From Xestospongia muta (Eukaryota > Porifera > Demospongiae > Haplosclerida > Petrosiidae), in the NCBI GenBank assembly GCA_963693285.1, contig OY848917.1:22574245-22638244 (forward strand): DNA of 64,000 bases, in the 5' to 3' direction. Below are positions 11,725 through 25,504 of this stretch, piece by piece. Every line of letters starts with the position of its first letter. The stretch's first letter is position 1. Position numbers and translations under genes: made by a program. The notes below the pieces were generated by a model. It ran no database searches and was not told where the DNA came from. It worked only from the letters and a program-made list of their open reading frames with translations.

Positions 11725-14700
11725 GTATAATTTTAATAGCTTGCATGGGAAGGGTCAGACTGTACTATAATTGTTATTGATTGTGTGGTATCTATGTGTA
11801 TTCACGTTTGCAATTTTATTCATTATATTGTAATTTCAGCTTATGAGAGCCACAAATGACATTAAAGTGCATCCTTTAACTGCTTATTTCTATATCAGCA
11901 ATGAATTTTGTTAAGCCTAATTGTGTTGGTATGACATTGGCTATTTATTACTAATAATAATTGAAGGTTCTTGCTATGTTTATTTATATATATTTTGATT
12001 ATTTTATAGCTCTAGCCTAGTATTAATTCAGAGCATATTGAATATATTGTTGTCATTTCATTGACAGTATTGCTTTTAGTTGTGGTCTGTAGTATGTTTT
12101 ATTTATCCTACTGTTTGTATTGACGTTAATACTTTTAATAGCTGCATGGGAAGGTTGTCAGACTGTAGTATAATTGTTTTAGATTGTGTGGTATCTATGT
12201 GTATTCACTTTTGCAATTTTATTCATTATATTGTAATTTCAGCTTATGAGAGCCACAAATGACATTAAAGTGCATCCTTTAACTGCTAATTTCTATATTA
12301 GCAATGAATTTTGTTAAGCCTAACTGTGATTGGTATAACATTGGCTATTTATCATTAACAATGGTTGAATGTTCTTGCTATGTTTCTTTTTTTAATATAT
12401 ATTTTGAGTATTTTATAGCTCTAGCCTAGTATGAATTCAGAGCATTTTGAATATATTGTTGTCATTTCATTGACAGTATTGCTTTTTATTTCCACATTTA
12501 TGTTGGTGTTATTACTTATCCTTTGAATGTGTCCTTTGCAATAATAGGATGAAAATTTGATACAATATAGTTTTAATTCAAAGTATATTGAATGTGTTGT
12601 TGTGATTTTGTTTACTCAATTGTTTTATTTCTCACATCTATATATCTGTGATGACTTATCATCTGAATGTGTTGTTTAAAATATAATAGGAGGTAAGTGT
12701 GATATAATGTAGTAAGAATTTTAAGTGTTTTGAATAGAATGTTGTTATTTTATTTATCCTACTGTTTATATTGACGTTAATGGTTTTAATAGCTTGCATG
12801 GGAAGGTTGTCAGACTGTAGTATAATTGTTTTTGATTGTGTGGTATCTATATGTATTCACTTTTGCAATTTTATTCATTATATTGTAATTTCAGCTTATG
12901 AGAGCCACAAATGACATTAAAGTGCATTCTTTAATTGCTTATTTCTATATCAGCAATGAATTTTGTTAAGCCTAAGTGTGATTTGTATGACATTGGTTAT
13001 TTATCACTAATAATGGTTGAAGGTTCTTGCTATGTTTCTTTTTTTAATATATATTTTGAGTATTTTATAGCTCTAGCCTAGTATGAATTCAGAGCATATT
13101 GAATATGTTGTTGTCATTTCATTGACAGTATTGCTTTTTGTTTCCACATTTATGTTGGTGTTATTACTTATCCTTTGAATGTGTCCATTACAATATAACA
13201 GAATGTAATTTTGATATAATATAGTATAAATTCAAAGTATATTGAATGTGTTGTTGTGATTTAGTTTACTCTATTGTTTTATTTTTCACATCTATATTGC
13301 TGTGATGACTTGTCATTTGAATGTGTTGTTTAAAATATAATAGTGGGTAAGTGTGATAAAATGTAGTAAGAATTTTAAGTGTTTTGAATAGAATGTTGTT
13401 ATTTTATTTATCCTACTGTTTATATTGACGTTAATGGTTTTAATAGCTTGCATGGGAAGGTTGTCAGACTGTAGTATAATTGTTTTTGATTGTGTGGTAT
13501 CTATGTGTATTCACTTTTGCAATTGTATTCATTATATTGTAATTTCAACTTATAAGAGCCACAAATGACATTAACGTGTATCCTTTAATTGCTTATTTTT
13601 ATATCAGCAATGAATTTTGTTAAGCCTAACTGTGATTTGTATGACATTGGGTATTTATCACTAATAATGGTTGAAGGTTCTTGCTATGTTTCTTTTTTTA
13701 ATATATATTTTGAGTATTTTATAGCTCTAGGCTAATATGAATTCAGAGCATATTGAATATGTTGTTGTCATTTCATTGACAGTATTGCTTTTTGTTTCCA
13801 CATTTATGTTGGTGTTATTACTTATCCTTTGAATGTGTCCTTTACAATATAACAGAATGTAATTTTGATATAATATAGTATAAATTCAAAGTATATTGAA
13901 TGTGTTGTTGTGATTTAGTTTACTCTATTGTTTTATTTCTCACATCTATATTGCTGTGATGACTTGTCATTTGAATGTATTGTTTAAAATATAATAGTGG
14001 GTAAGTGTGATAAAATGTAGTAAGAATTTTAAGTGTTTTTAATAGAATGTTGTTATTTTATTTATCCTACTGTTTATATTGACGTTAATGGTTTTAATAG
14101 CTTGCATGGGATGGTTGTCAGACTGTAGTATAATTGTTTTTGATTGTGTGGTATCTATATGTATTCACTTTTGCAATTTTATTCATTATATTGTAATTTC
14201 AGCTTCTGAGAGCCACAAATGACATTAAAGTGCATCCTTTAATTGCTTATTTCTATATCAGCAATGAATTTTGTTAAGCCTAACTGTGATTTGTATGACA
14301 TTGGGTATTTATCACTAATAATGGTTGAAGGTTCTTGCTATGTTTCTTTTTTTAATATATATTTTGAGTATTTTATAATTCTAGCCTAGTATGAATTCAG
14401 AGCATATTGAATATGTTGTTGTCATTTCATTGACAGTATTGCTTTTTGTTTCCACATTTATGTTGGTGTTATTACTTATCCTTTGAATGTGTCCTTTACA
14501 ATATAAGATGATGTAATTTTGATATAATATAGTATAAATTTCAAAGTATATTGAATGTGTTGTTGTGATTTTGTTTACTCTATTGTTTTATTTCTCACAT
14601 CTATATTGCTGTGATGACTTGTCATTTGAATGTGTTGTTTAAAATATAATAGTCGGTAAGTGTGATAAAATGTAGTAAGAATTTTAAGTGTTTTGAATAG

Positions 14701-17700
14701 AATGTTGTTATTTTATTTATGTTATTGTTTGTATTGATGTTAATAGTTTTAATAGCTTACATGTGAAGGTTTTCAGACTATTTCATAATTGTTTTTGATT
14801 GTGTGGTATCTATATGTATTCACTTTTGCAATTTTATTCATTATATTGTAATTTCAGCTTATGAGAGCCACAAATGACATTAAAGTGCATCCATTAGCTG
14901 CTTATTTCTATATCAGCAATGAATTTTGTTAAGCCTAACTGTGATTGATATGACATTGGGTATTTATCACTAATAATGGTCGTAGGTTCTTGCTACGTTT
15001 TTTAAATATATATTTTGAGTATTTTATAGCTCTAGCCTAGTATGAATTCAGAGCATATTGAATATGTTGTTGTCATTTCATTGACAGTATTGCTTTTTGT
15101 TTCCACATTTATGTTGCTGTTATTACTTATCCTTTGAATGTGTTCTTTACAATATAACAGGATGTAATTTTGATATAATATAGTATTAATTCAAAGTATA
15201 TTGAATGTGTTGTTGTGATTTTGTTTACTCTATTGTTTTATTTCTCACATCTATATATCTGTGATGACTTATCATCTGAATGTGTTGTTTAAAATATAAT
15301 AGTTGGTAAGTGTGATATAATATAGTAAGAATTTTAAGTGTTTTGAATAGAATGTTGTTATTTTATTTATCCTATTGTTTGTATTGACGTTAATAGTTTT
15401 AATAGCTTGCATGGGAAGGTTTTCAGACTATTCCATAATTGTTTTTGATTGTGTGGTATCTATATGTATTCACTTTTGCAATTTTATTCATTATATTGTA
15501 ATTTCAGCTTCTGAGAGCCACAAATGACATTAAAGTGCATTCTTTAACTGCTTATTTCTATATCAGCAATGAAATTTGTTAAGCCTAACTGTGACTGGTA
15601 TGATATTAGGTGTTTATCACTAATTATCGTTGAAGGTTCTTGCTACATTTCTTTTTTTAATATATTTTTTGAGTATTTTATAGCTCTAGCCTAGTATGAA
15701 TTCAGAGCATATTGAATATGTTGTTGTCATTTCATTGACAGTATTGCTTTTTGTTTCTACATTTATGTTGGTGTTATTACTTATCCTTTGAATGTGTCCT
15801 TTACAATATAACAGGATGTAATTTTGATATAATATAGTATTAATCAAAGTATATTGAATGTGTTGTTGTGATTTTGTTTACCTTATTGTTTTATTTGTCA
15901 CATCTATATTGCTGTGATGACTTGTCATCTGAACGTGTTGTTTAAACTATAATAGGTGGTAAGTGTGATATAATGTAGTAAGAATTTTAAGTGTTTTGAA
16001 TAGAATGTTGTTATTTTATTTATCCTATTGTTTGTATTGATGTTAATAGTTTTAATAGCTTGCATGGGAAGGTTTTCAGACTATACCATAATTGTTTTTG
16101 ATTGTGTGGTATCTATATGTATTCACTTTTGCAATTTTATTCATTATATTGTAATTTCAGCTTATGAGAGCCACAAATGACATTAAAGTGCATCCTTTAA
16201 CTGCTTATTTCTATATCAGCAATGAATTTTGTTAAGCCTAACTGTGACTGGTATGATATTAGGTATTTATCACTAATAATGGTTGAAGGTTCTTGCTACA
16301 TTTCTTTTTTTATATATATTTTGAGTATTTTATAGCTCTAGCCTAGTATGAATTCAGAGCATATTGAATATGTTGTTGTCATTTCATTGACAGTATTGCT
16401 TTTTGTTTCCACATTTATGTTGGTGTTATTACTTATCTTTTGAATGTGTCCATTACAATATAACAGGATGTAATTTTAATATAATATAGTATTAATTCAA
16501 AGTATATTGAATGTGTTGTTGTGATTTTGTTTACTCAATTGTTTTATTTCTCACATCTATATATCTGTGATGACTTATCATCTGAATGTGTTGTTTAAAA
16601 TATAATAGGTGGTAAGTGTGATATAATGTAGTAAGAATTTTAAGTGTTTTGAATAGAATGTTGTTAATTTATTTATCCTACTGTTTATATTGACGTTAAT
16701 GGTTTTAATAGCTTGCATGGGAAGGTTGTCAGACTGTAGTATAATTGTTTTTGATTGTGTAGTATCTATGTGTATTCACTTTTGCAATTTTATTCATTAT
16801 ATTGTAATTTCAGCTTCTGAGATCCACAAATGACATTAAAGTGCATTCTTTAACTGCTTATTTCTATATCAGCAATGAATTTTGTTAAGCCTAACTGTGA
16901 TTGGTATGACATTGGTTATTTATCACTAATAATGGTTGAAGGTTCTTGCTACGTTTTTTAAATATATATTTTGAGTATTTTATAGCTCTAGCCTAGTATG
17001 AATTCAGAGCATATTAAATATGTTGTTGTCATTTCATTGACAGTATTGCTTTTTGTTTCCACATTTATGTTGGTGTTATTACATATCCTTTGAATGTGTC
17101 CATTACAATATAACAGGATGTAATTTTGATATAATATAGTATTAATCAAAGTATATTGAGTGTGTTGTTGTGATTTTGTTTACTCTATTGTTTTATTTCT
17201 CACATCTATATTGCTGTGATGACTTGTCATCTGAATGTGTTGTTTAAAATATAATAGCGGGTAAGTGTGATATAATGTAATAAGAATTTTAAGTGTTTTG
17301 AATAGAATGTTGTTATTTTATTTATCCTATTGTTTGTATTGACGTTAATAGTTTTAATAGCTTGCATAGGAAGGTTTTCAGACTATACCATAATTGTTTT
17401 TGATTGTGTGGTATCTATATGTATTCACTTTTGCAATTTTATTCATTATATTGTAATTTCAGCTTCTGAGAGCCACAAATGACATTAAAGTGCATTCGTT
17501 AACTGCTTATTTCTATATCAGCAATGAATTTTGTTAAGCCTAACTGTGACTGGTATGATATTAGGTATTTATCACTAATAATGGTTGAAGGTTCTTGCTA
17601 CATTTCTTTTATTTATATATAGTTTGAGTATTTTATAGCTCTAGCCTAGTATTAATTCAGAGCATATTGAATATGTTGTTGTCATTTCATTGACAGTATT

Positions 17701-20700
17701 GCTTTTTGTTTCCACATTTATGTTGGTGTTATTACTTATCCTTTGAATGTGTCCATTACAATATAACAGGATGGAATTTTGATATAATATAGTATTAATC
17801 GAAGTATATTGAATGTGTTGTTGTGATTTTGTTTACTCTATTGTTTTATTTCTCACATCTATATTGCTGTGATGACTTGTCATCTGAATGTGTTGTTTAA
17901 AATATAATAGGAGGTAAGTGTGATATAATGTAGTAAGAATTTTAAGTGTTTTGAATAGAATGTTGTTATTTTATTTATCCTATTGTTTGTATTGATGTTA
18001 ATAGTTTTAATAGCTTGCATGGGAAGGTTTTCAGACTATACCATAATTGTTTTTGATTGTGTGGTATCTATATGTATTCACTTTTGCAATTTAATTCATT
18101 ATATAGTAATTTCAGCTTATAAGAGCCACAAATGACATTAAAGTGCATCCGTTAGCTGCTTATTTCTATATCAGCAATGAATTTTGTTAAGCCTAACTGT
18201 GACTGGTATGATATTAGGTATTTATCACTAATAATCGTTGAAGGTTCTTGCTACATTTCTTTTTTTTATATATATTTTGAGTATTTTATAGCTCTAGCCT
18301 AGTATGAATTCAGAGCATATTGAATATGTTGTTGTCATTTCATTGACAGTATTGCTTTTTGTTTCCACATTTATGTTGGTGTTATTACTTATCCTTTGAA
18401 TGTGTCCATTACAATATAACAGAATGTAATTATGATATAATATAGTATTAATTCAAAGTATATAGAATGTGTTGTTGTGATTTTGTTTACTCAATTGTTT
18501 TATTTCTCACATCTATATATCTGTGATGACTTATCATCTGAATGTGTTGTTTAAAATATAATAGTCGGTAAGTGTGATATAATGTAGTAAAAATTTTAAG
18601 TGTTTTGAATAGAATGTTGTTATTTTATTTATCCTATTGTTTGTATTAACGTTAATGGTTTTAATAGCTTGCATGGGAAGTTTCTCAGACTGTAGTATAA
18701 TTGTTTTTGATTGTGTGGTATCTATGTGTATTCACTTTTGCAATTTTATTCATTATATTGTAATTTCAGCTTCTGAGATCCACAAATGACATTAAAGTGC
18801 ATTCTTTAACTGCTTATTTCTATATCAGCAATGAATGTTGTTAAGCCTAACTGTGATTTGTATAGCATTGGGTATTTATCACTAATAATGGTTGAAGGTT
18901 CTTGCTACATTTCTTTTTTTTATATATATTTTGAGTGTTTTATAACTCTAGCCTAGTATGAATTCAGAGCATATTGAATATGTTTTTGTCATTTCATTGA
19001 CAGTATTGCTTTTTGTTTCCACATTTATGTTGGTGTTATTACTTATCCTTTGAATGTGTCCATTACAATATAACAGGATGGAATTTTAATATAATATAGT
19101 ATTAATTCAAAGTATATTGAATGTGTTGTTGTGATTTTGTTTACTGTATTGTTTTATTTCTCACATCTATATATCTGTGATGACTTATCATCTGAATGTG
19201 TTGTTTAAAATATAATAGTGGGTAAGTATGATGTAATGTAGTAAGAATTTTAAGTGTTTTGAATAGAATGTTGTTATTTTATTTATCCTATTGTTTGTAT
19301 TGACGTTAATGGTTTTAATAGCTTGCATGGGAAGTTTCTCAGACTGTAGTATAATTGTTTTTGATTGTGTGGTATCTATATGTATTCACTTTTGCAATTT
19401 TATTCATTATATTGTAATTTCAGCTTCTGAGATCCACAAATGACATTAAAGTGCATTCTTTAACTGCTTATTTCTATATCAGCAATGAATTTTGTTAAGC
19501 CTAACTGTGATTGGTATGACATTGGGTACTTATCACTAATAATGGTTGAAGGTTCTTGCTACATTTCTTTTTTTATATATATTTTGAGTATTTTATAGCT
19601 CTAGCCTAGTATGAATTCAGAGCATATTGAATATGTTGTTGTCATTTCATTGACAGTATTGCTTTTAGTTTCCACATTTATGTTGGTGTTATTACTTATC
19701 CTTTGAATGTGTCCATTACAATATAACAGGATGTAATTTTAATATAATATAGTATTAATTTAAAGTATATTGAATGTGTTGTTGTGATTTTGTTTACTCA
19801 ATTGTTTTATTTCTCACATCTATATATCTGTGATGACTTATCATCTGAATGTATTGTTTAAAATATAATAGTTGGTAAGTGTGATGTAATGTAGTAAGAA
19901 TTTTAAGTGTTTTGAATAGAATGTTGTTATTTTATTTATCCTATTGTTTGTATTGATGTTAATGTTTTTAATAGCTTGCATGGGAAGGTTGTCAGACTGT
20001 AGTATAATTGTTTTTGATTGTGTAGTATCTATGTGTATTCACTTTTGCAATTTTATTCATTATATTGTAATTTCAGCTTCTGAGATCCACAAATGACATT
20101 AAAGTGCATTCTTTAACTGGTTATTTCTATATCAGCAATGAATTTTGTTAAGCCTAACTGTGATTGGTATGACATTGGTTATTTATCACTAATAATGGTT
20201 GAAGGTTCTTGCTACGTTTTTTAAATATATATTTTGAGTATTTTATAGCTCTAGCCTAGTATGAATTCAGAGCATATTGAATATGTTGTTGTCATTTCAT
20301 TGACAGTATTGCGTTTTGTTTTCACATTTATGTTGGTGTTATTACTTATCCTTTGAATGTGTCCATTACAATATAACAGGATGTAATATTAATATAATAT
20401 AGTATTAATTCAAAGTATATTGAATGTGTTGTTGTGATTTTGTTTACTCTATTGTTTTATTTCTCACATCTATATTGCTGTGATGACTTATCATCTGAAT
20501 GTGTTGTTTAAAATATAATAGCGGGTAAGTGTGATATAATGTAGTAAGAATTTTAAGTGTTTTGAATAGAATGTTGTTAATTTATTTATCCTACTGTTTA
20601 TATTGACGTTAATGGTTTTAATAGCTTGCATGGGAAGGTTGTCAGACTGTAGTATAATTGTTTTTGATTGAGTGGTATCTCTGTGTATTCACTTTTGCAA

Positions 20701-22235
20701 TTTTATTCATTATATTGTAATTTCAGCTTATGAGAGCCACAAATGACATTAAAGTGCATCCTTTAACTGCTTATTTCTATATCAGCAATGAATTTTGTTA
20801 AGCCTAACTGTGATTTGTATGACATTGGGTATTTATTACTAATAATGGTTGAAGGTTCTTGCTACATTTCTTTTTTTATATATATTTTGAGTATTTTATA
20901 GTTCTAGCCTAGTATGAATTCAGAGCATATTGAATATGTTGTTGTCATTTCATTGACAGTATTGCTTTTTGTTTCCACATTTATGTTGGTGTTATTACTT
21001 ATCCTTTGAATGTGTCCTTTACAATATAACAGGATGTAATTTTGATATAATATAGTATTAATTTAAAGTATATTGAATGTGTTGTTGTGATTTTGTTTAC
21101 TCAATTGTTTTATTTCTCACATCTATATATCTGTGATGACTTATCATCTGAATGTATTGTTTAAAATATAATAGTTGGTAAGTGTGATGTAATGTAGTAA
21201 GAATTTTAAGTGTTTTGAATAGAATGTTGTTATTTTATTTATCCTATTGTTTGTATTGATGTTAATGTTTTTAATAGCTTGCATGGGAAGGTTGTCAGAC
21301 TGTAGTATAATTGTTTTTGATTGTGTAGTATCTATGTGTATTCACTTTTGCAATTTTATTCATTATATTGTAATTTCAGCTTCTGAGATCCACAAATGAC
21401 ATTAAAGTGCATTCTTTAACTGGTTATTTCTATATCAGCAATGAATTTTGTTAAGCCTAACTGTGATTGGTATGACATTGGTTATTTATCACTAATAATG
21501 GTTGAAGGTTCTTGCTACGTTTTTTAAATATATATTTTGAGTATTTTATAGCTCTAGCCTAGTATGAATTCAGAGCATATTGAATATGTTGTTGTCATTT
21601 CATTGACAGTATTGCGTTTTGTTTTCACATTTATGTTGGTGTTATTACTTATCCTTTGAATGTGTCCATTACAATATAACAGGATGTAATTTTAATATAA
21701 TATAGTATTAATTCAAAGTATATTGAATGTGTTGTTGTGATTTTGTTTACTCTATTGTTTTATTTCTCACATCTATATATCTGTGATGACTTATCATCTG
21801 AATGTGTTGTTTAAAATATAATAGTTGGTAAGTGTGACATAATGTAGTAAGAATTTTAAGTGTTTTGAATAGAATGTTGTTATTTTATTTATCCTATTGT
21901 TTGTATTGACGTTAATAGTTTTAATAGCTTGCATGGGAAGGTTGTCAGACTGTAGTATAATTGTTTTTGATTGTGTGGTATCTATGTGTATTCACTTTTG
22001 CAATTTTATTCATTATATAGTAATTTCAGCTTCTGAGATCCACAAATGACATTAAAGTGTATTCTTTAACTGCTAATTTCTATATCAGCAATGAATTTTG
22101 TTAAGCCTAACTGTGATTTGTATGACATTGGCTATTTATCATTAACAATGGTTGAAGGTTCTTGCTATGTTTCTTTTTTTAATATATATTTTGAGTATTT
22201 TATAGCTCTAGCCTAGTATGAATTCAGAGCATATT
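11725..22235 (+). repeat. Satellite array 2, unit about 654 bp, about 16 units
   Basis: The same satellite as array 1, in the same orientation and starting at the equivalent intron position. Landmarks run from about 11739 to 21927, mostly 649 to 655 bp apart, except for a short step of about 402 bp near 12,075-12,140 where one unit carries an internal deletion. Two-unit blocks near 19.9-21.1 kb and 21.2-22.2 kb are almost identical. The right edge joins intron sequence abruptly at about 22235, without the diverged half-unit seen in the other two arrays. Confidence 0.95.
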
Positions 22236-22926
22236 AATTATAATCTTGTTACTTTTTTATCAAATTTATGCTTTATATTCATCCTCCTAAGAGTTAATTA
22301 TTACTAAGTGGTTAAAATGATTTTAGTATTGTTGCAAAACTGTTATAATAATGTGTATTAATAAATGAGTTTGTTGTATTACTGTGAATCTTAAGAATGA
22401 TATTGATTAAGTTGCTACCAATATATTGTATTTCTACTAAAATATTTTTATCAATATATTGTTAGCTAGTAATAGTGAAGGTTTTATGATTGTAGAATAA
22501 ATATAATATAAATGAGAGTGTAGTGAGTGGTTTTTTCTACTTATTTTATGGTAAGCATTTGTAGTATTGAAAACTGTTGTACACGTGAAGAAGCTATTTA
22601 GTGAAATTGTTTTTATCAGAAAAATGAATAAGTGTTCGTTAGTAACCTTTTCAGAAAAAGTTTGAGTGAATTGTTTCATAAGGAATGCTAGCTCTTCCTC
22701 TATGCTACTGAAAAAGAAATTTTTATAGTGACAAAACTAGTGTGAAGTTTCAAATTTGTGTTTATAATGTCCAATTATTGAGAGTGATTTGACTCATATT
22801 TTGTTTGACTATATATAATATTGTCTAGGTTTATAATATTACTAGTGTACTGATACATCTAAGTGTTGTATAGATAATGTACTGATGTTATTATTCATGT
22901 TGATGTGGTAATTAATATATATTTAG
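22236..22926 (+). other. Single-copy 3' part of the A2-B2 intron
   Basis: Close copy of about 8466-9158, with small substitutions. It ends with the TATATTTAG acceptor of exon B2. The 80-codon minus-strand frame here differs from its 64-codon counterpart in copy 1 because of a one-base indel, which argues against coding. Confidence 0.72.
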
Positions 22927-23025
22927 GGTGGATCGACTGCAGTCATGTTAGCAGCAGAGAATGGACACAAAGATGTTGTTTTTATTTTAACACAGAAAGG
23001 AGCCAATCTAGATCTTGTTGACAAC
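22927..23025 (+). CDS. Ankyrin repeat exon B2 of ANK-Roc/COR-Death gene
   Basis: Second copy of exon B, 99 bp, phase 0, identical in sequence to 9159-9257. It encodes one ankyrin repeat with the GGSTAVMLAA and NGHKDVV signatures. Acceptor TTTAG, donor GTAAGT. The intron upstream is about 12.4 kb, made mostly of satellite array 2. Confidence 0.87.
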
Positions 23026-24166
23026 GTAAGTGTTCATGTGCACATGTTATATGAGAAAGTCAGTATAACAGAAGGAAAAATGTAAATCGTTTTCCTTAAA
23101 AAGAAGTATTAGTTGTTTTACTATCATAATAAAGGTTGAAAATTGCCTTTTAAGAATATGCCTAATATGATGAATATTGGAAGTAGAAAAGGATGCAAAG
23201 ACCTTATTAGAATATTTGAAAAATGTCATTTGTTTTTATAACATGTTTGTTAACCAGTTTTTCTACCTATTCTTATTGGACGCCATCGGATGTATAGACA
23301 TGACTTTTTCATAAATGTTTCAATAATCAGTTGAGATGCACACACCAAAATAGCAGTGATGGATATGAATGGAAGCATCATTTGTTTAACTTTTGATTTT
23401 TCATTTTAAATTGTTTAAAAATAGAATTGTTGTGTTACATACATAGGACAGCAATTGTCATGTAGACTACTTGAATTTGTATCTAACTGGGTACTAAATA
23501 AATATGTGAGATTATTTGTAGGTTTTGTGACAGTGATTATAACAGGATTTCAACTGGTTATAAAACTAGATAGTATTGAAGAATTAAAGGTCATTATGAT
23601 TATAAAAATGGTATATTTCTGTTACTGGTATGCTTCTTGGTTTATTATTAACAAGTCCCCAATTGAAATGCTGACCATTTTTATTGTACAGACTGTTATA
23701 GACCTATAGTTTGTGAGATGCAATAATTGTCAGACAGAGATATGTTGGTTAGAGTTGTAAATAATACAATTAGAGAGTCATATGGAAAGACAAAGATGAT
23801 TATAGCTTATATACTAAGCACATAAACAGCTAGATGTTATATTTTTTTCCAATGCAGGACTGTTTACTTAATAGTATAGGCCTAAATTGAAATAATTTTC
23901 TGTTTGCATCTCGTTTATCAGTCCCTCGTATTACATTGTATATACTTTAACCCATCTTGCATGAATTAGAGTTTAACTTATTTAAGAAATAAAGACTTAC
24001 TAGTAATAGATGTAGCCATGTCCTACATATACAACAATACTTACATGTAGACAATATATGTACATAATACATTATAATGTTAATGACAAAGTGCAGAAGT
24101 ATAAGAAATATATAGAGTGTTATCAGTTTCACTTTACAGTTGATTGTTTGTGTGTTTTTTTAATAG
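23026..24166 (+). other. B2-to-A3 intron
   Basis: Close copy of 9258-10397, including the same 84-codon open frame, with one synonymous difference. No independent support for a gene. It ends at AG 24165-24166. Confidence 0.73.
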
Positions 24167-24265
24167 AGAGGATGGGGAGCTCTTCATTATGCAAGTTCTA
24201 AAGGACACAGAGACATCGTTGAAGTATTACTCAACCATAATGTTGATATCAATGTTGTTAGTAAG
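24167..24265 (+). CDS. Ankyrin repeat exon A3 of ANK-Roc/COR-Death gene
   Basis: Third copy of exon A, 99 bp, phase 0, with one ankyrin repeat. It differs from A2 by one coding change near the end (AGT instead of ACT, so Ser for Thr). The acceptor is TTTAATAG and the donor GTAATT. It is separated from its partner exon B3 by an intron of about 19.2 kb, the largest in the window. Confidence 0.86.
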
Positions 24266-25504
24266 GTAATTGAGATGATGAGAATGAACTGTATTGTTTT
24301 AATTGTGTGAATGGATAGTAACTATTGGAGAAGACATAGCATAGATATTGTAATGATATAAGACTACACTACCTAACTCTAAGAAGCATATAAAACAGGT
24401 GGTAGCACCAGTATAAGGGCAGCACGATGTTTTCTTCATTCTTCTTATTGTTCTAATTGTGCCAAGATAATAATGAAAAACAGACATTGTGAGCAAGTTT
24501 TTAGGTAATTATAAAACAAAAACAAGTAAAAAGCAGTAAAACAAGACCAAAATGTGTATGACAGTGTGGACATCCCTACATTGTATGTATCCACATTGAC
24601 ACACTTAAACATAATATTTATCATGGATGCAGTAGCAGTGGTTATGTAGATATGGCCCAGATTGTTCATTGAGATGTATTGGTAGAAAAAAAAAATGAAT
24701 TTGTCACTAAAAATTGATCAAAACGTTTGATTCTTTGCAGTATTTCTTTCTATGATAATTCCTTCATTATGGACTTAGTTATAAGTTAAGACAAAGTTAC
24801 ATTGCATGACAGACAGAATAGGTACAATATTAAATTTGTTCATTTTTTGCCTGCTTTTATTCTGCTTCTGCTTTATAGTTCACAATAATTTGATAACCAT
24901 AAACAGTTTGAACATTAAATTCACGGAGGTAGCATACTGAAGTACAAAGTATAGCCTTTTGTTTGTGTGGTTTTGAGCACTTCATAAACCAAACTAGTGA
25001 TTTCAGCAGTTTACTTTGAAGAGCTTCTCCTATGAAGCCATTTTCTTATGAATAGTTAATATAAAGGAAAAGAAATGGATGCAAAGAGAGAATGCTATTT
25101 GATTATAGCTTAACTGTCTCCTTCTTCTGCAAGTAAGTATAGACTATCTCCTACTTTGATATTTGGATTAAAAGAAGATCCAGGATGCCTGGTAAGCTAG
25201 TGAGTGTAAACCTAGCTATGATGCATCAAATTTCCTTGTTGTCTAAAAGTGATGAATGATGAAATAATTCCAGATTCCCAGCTACTTTTCTGTTATGCTC
25301 GTGTACATGATTACTTCGTTTTTCAAAAATATTCTTATTTGCATTTATTTAAAGTTTTTGTATGTTTTGCGCTCATTCTCAAACGAAAGTTGTAATTTCC
25401 AATCTAACTTAACAATTTAAACTTGAAACATCTTATTGTGCTTTCATAGTACAAATAAACACTACAAGGAATAACCCTCATTTTCTTCATATTGTGTCTG
25501 CTAT
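24266..25504 (+). other. Single-copy 5' part of the A3-B3 intron
   Basis: Close copy of 554-1779 and 10497-11724. It differs by a small local duplication of about 11 bases near 25,252-25,265 (GATGAATGATGAAATAA region). No gene is seen. Confidence 0.72.

Larger units (their letters stand above)
9942..23709 (+). repeat. Segmental duplication block, copy 2 (13,768 bp)
   Basis: A complete copy of the A-satellite-B block, from the B1-A2 intron to the B2-A3 intron. Its start matches window position 1 and its end adjoins copy 3 at 23710. It is 3,827 bp longer than the first period, close to six satellite units, so the length difference is explained mainly by satellite copy number. Exons A2 and B2 lie inside it in phase 0. 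Confidence 0.92.

Noticed and set aside
12080..12262. 60-codon plus-strand frame within satellite array 2
   Set aside because: Created by the internal deletion junction; not present in other units.
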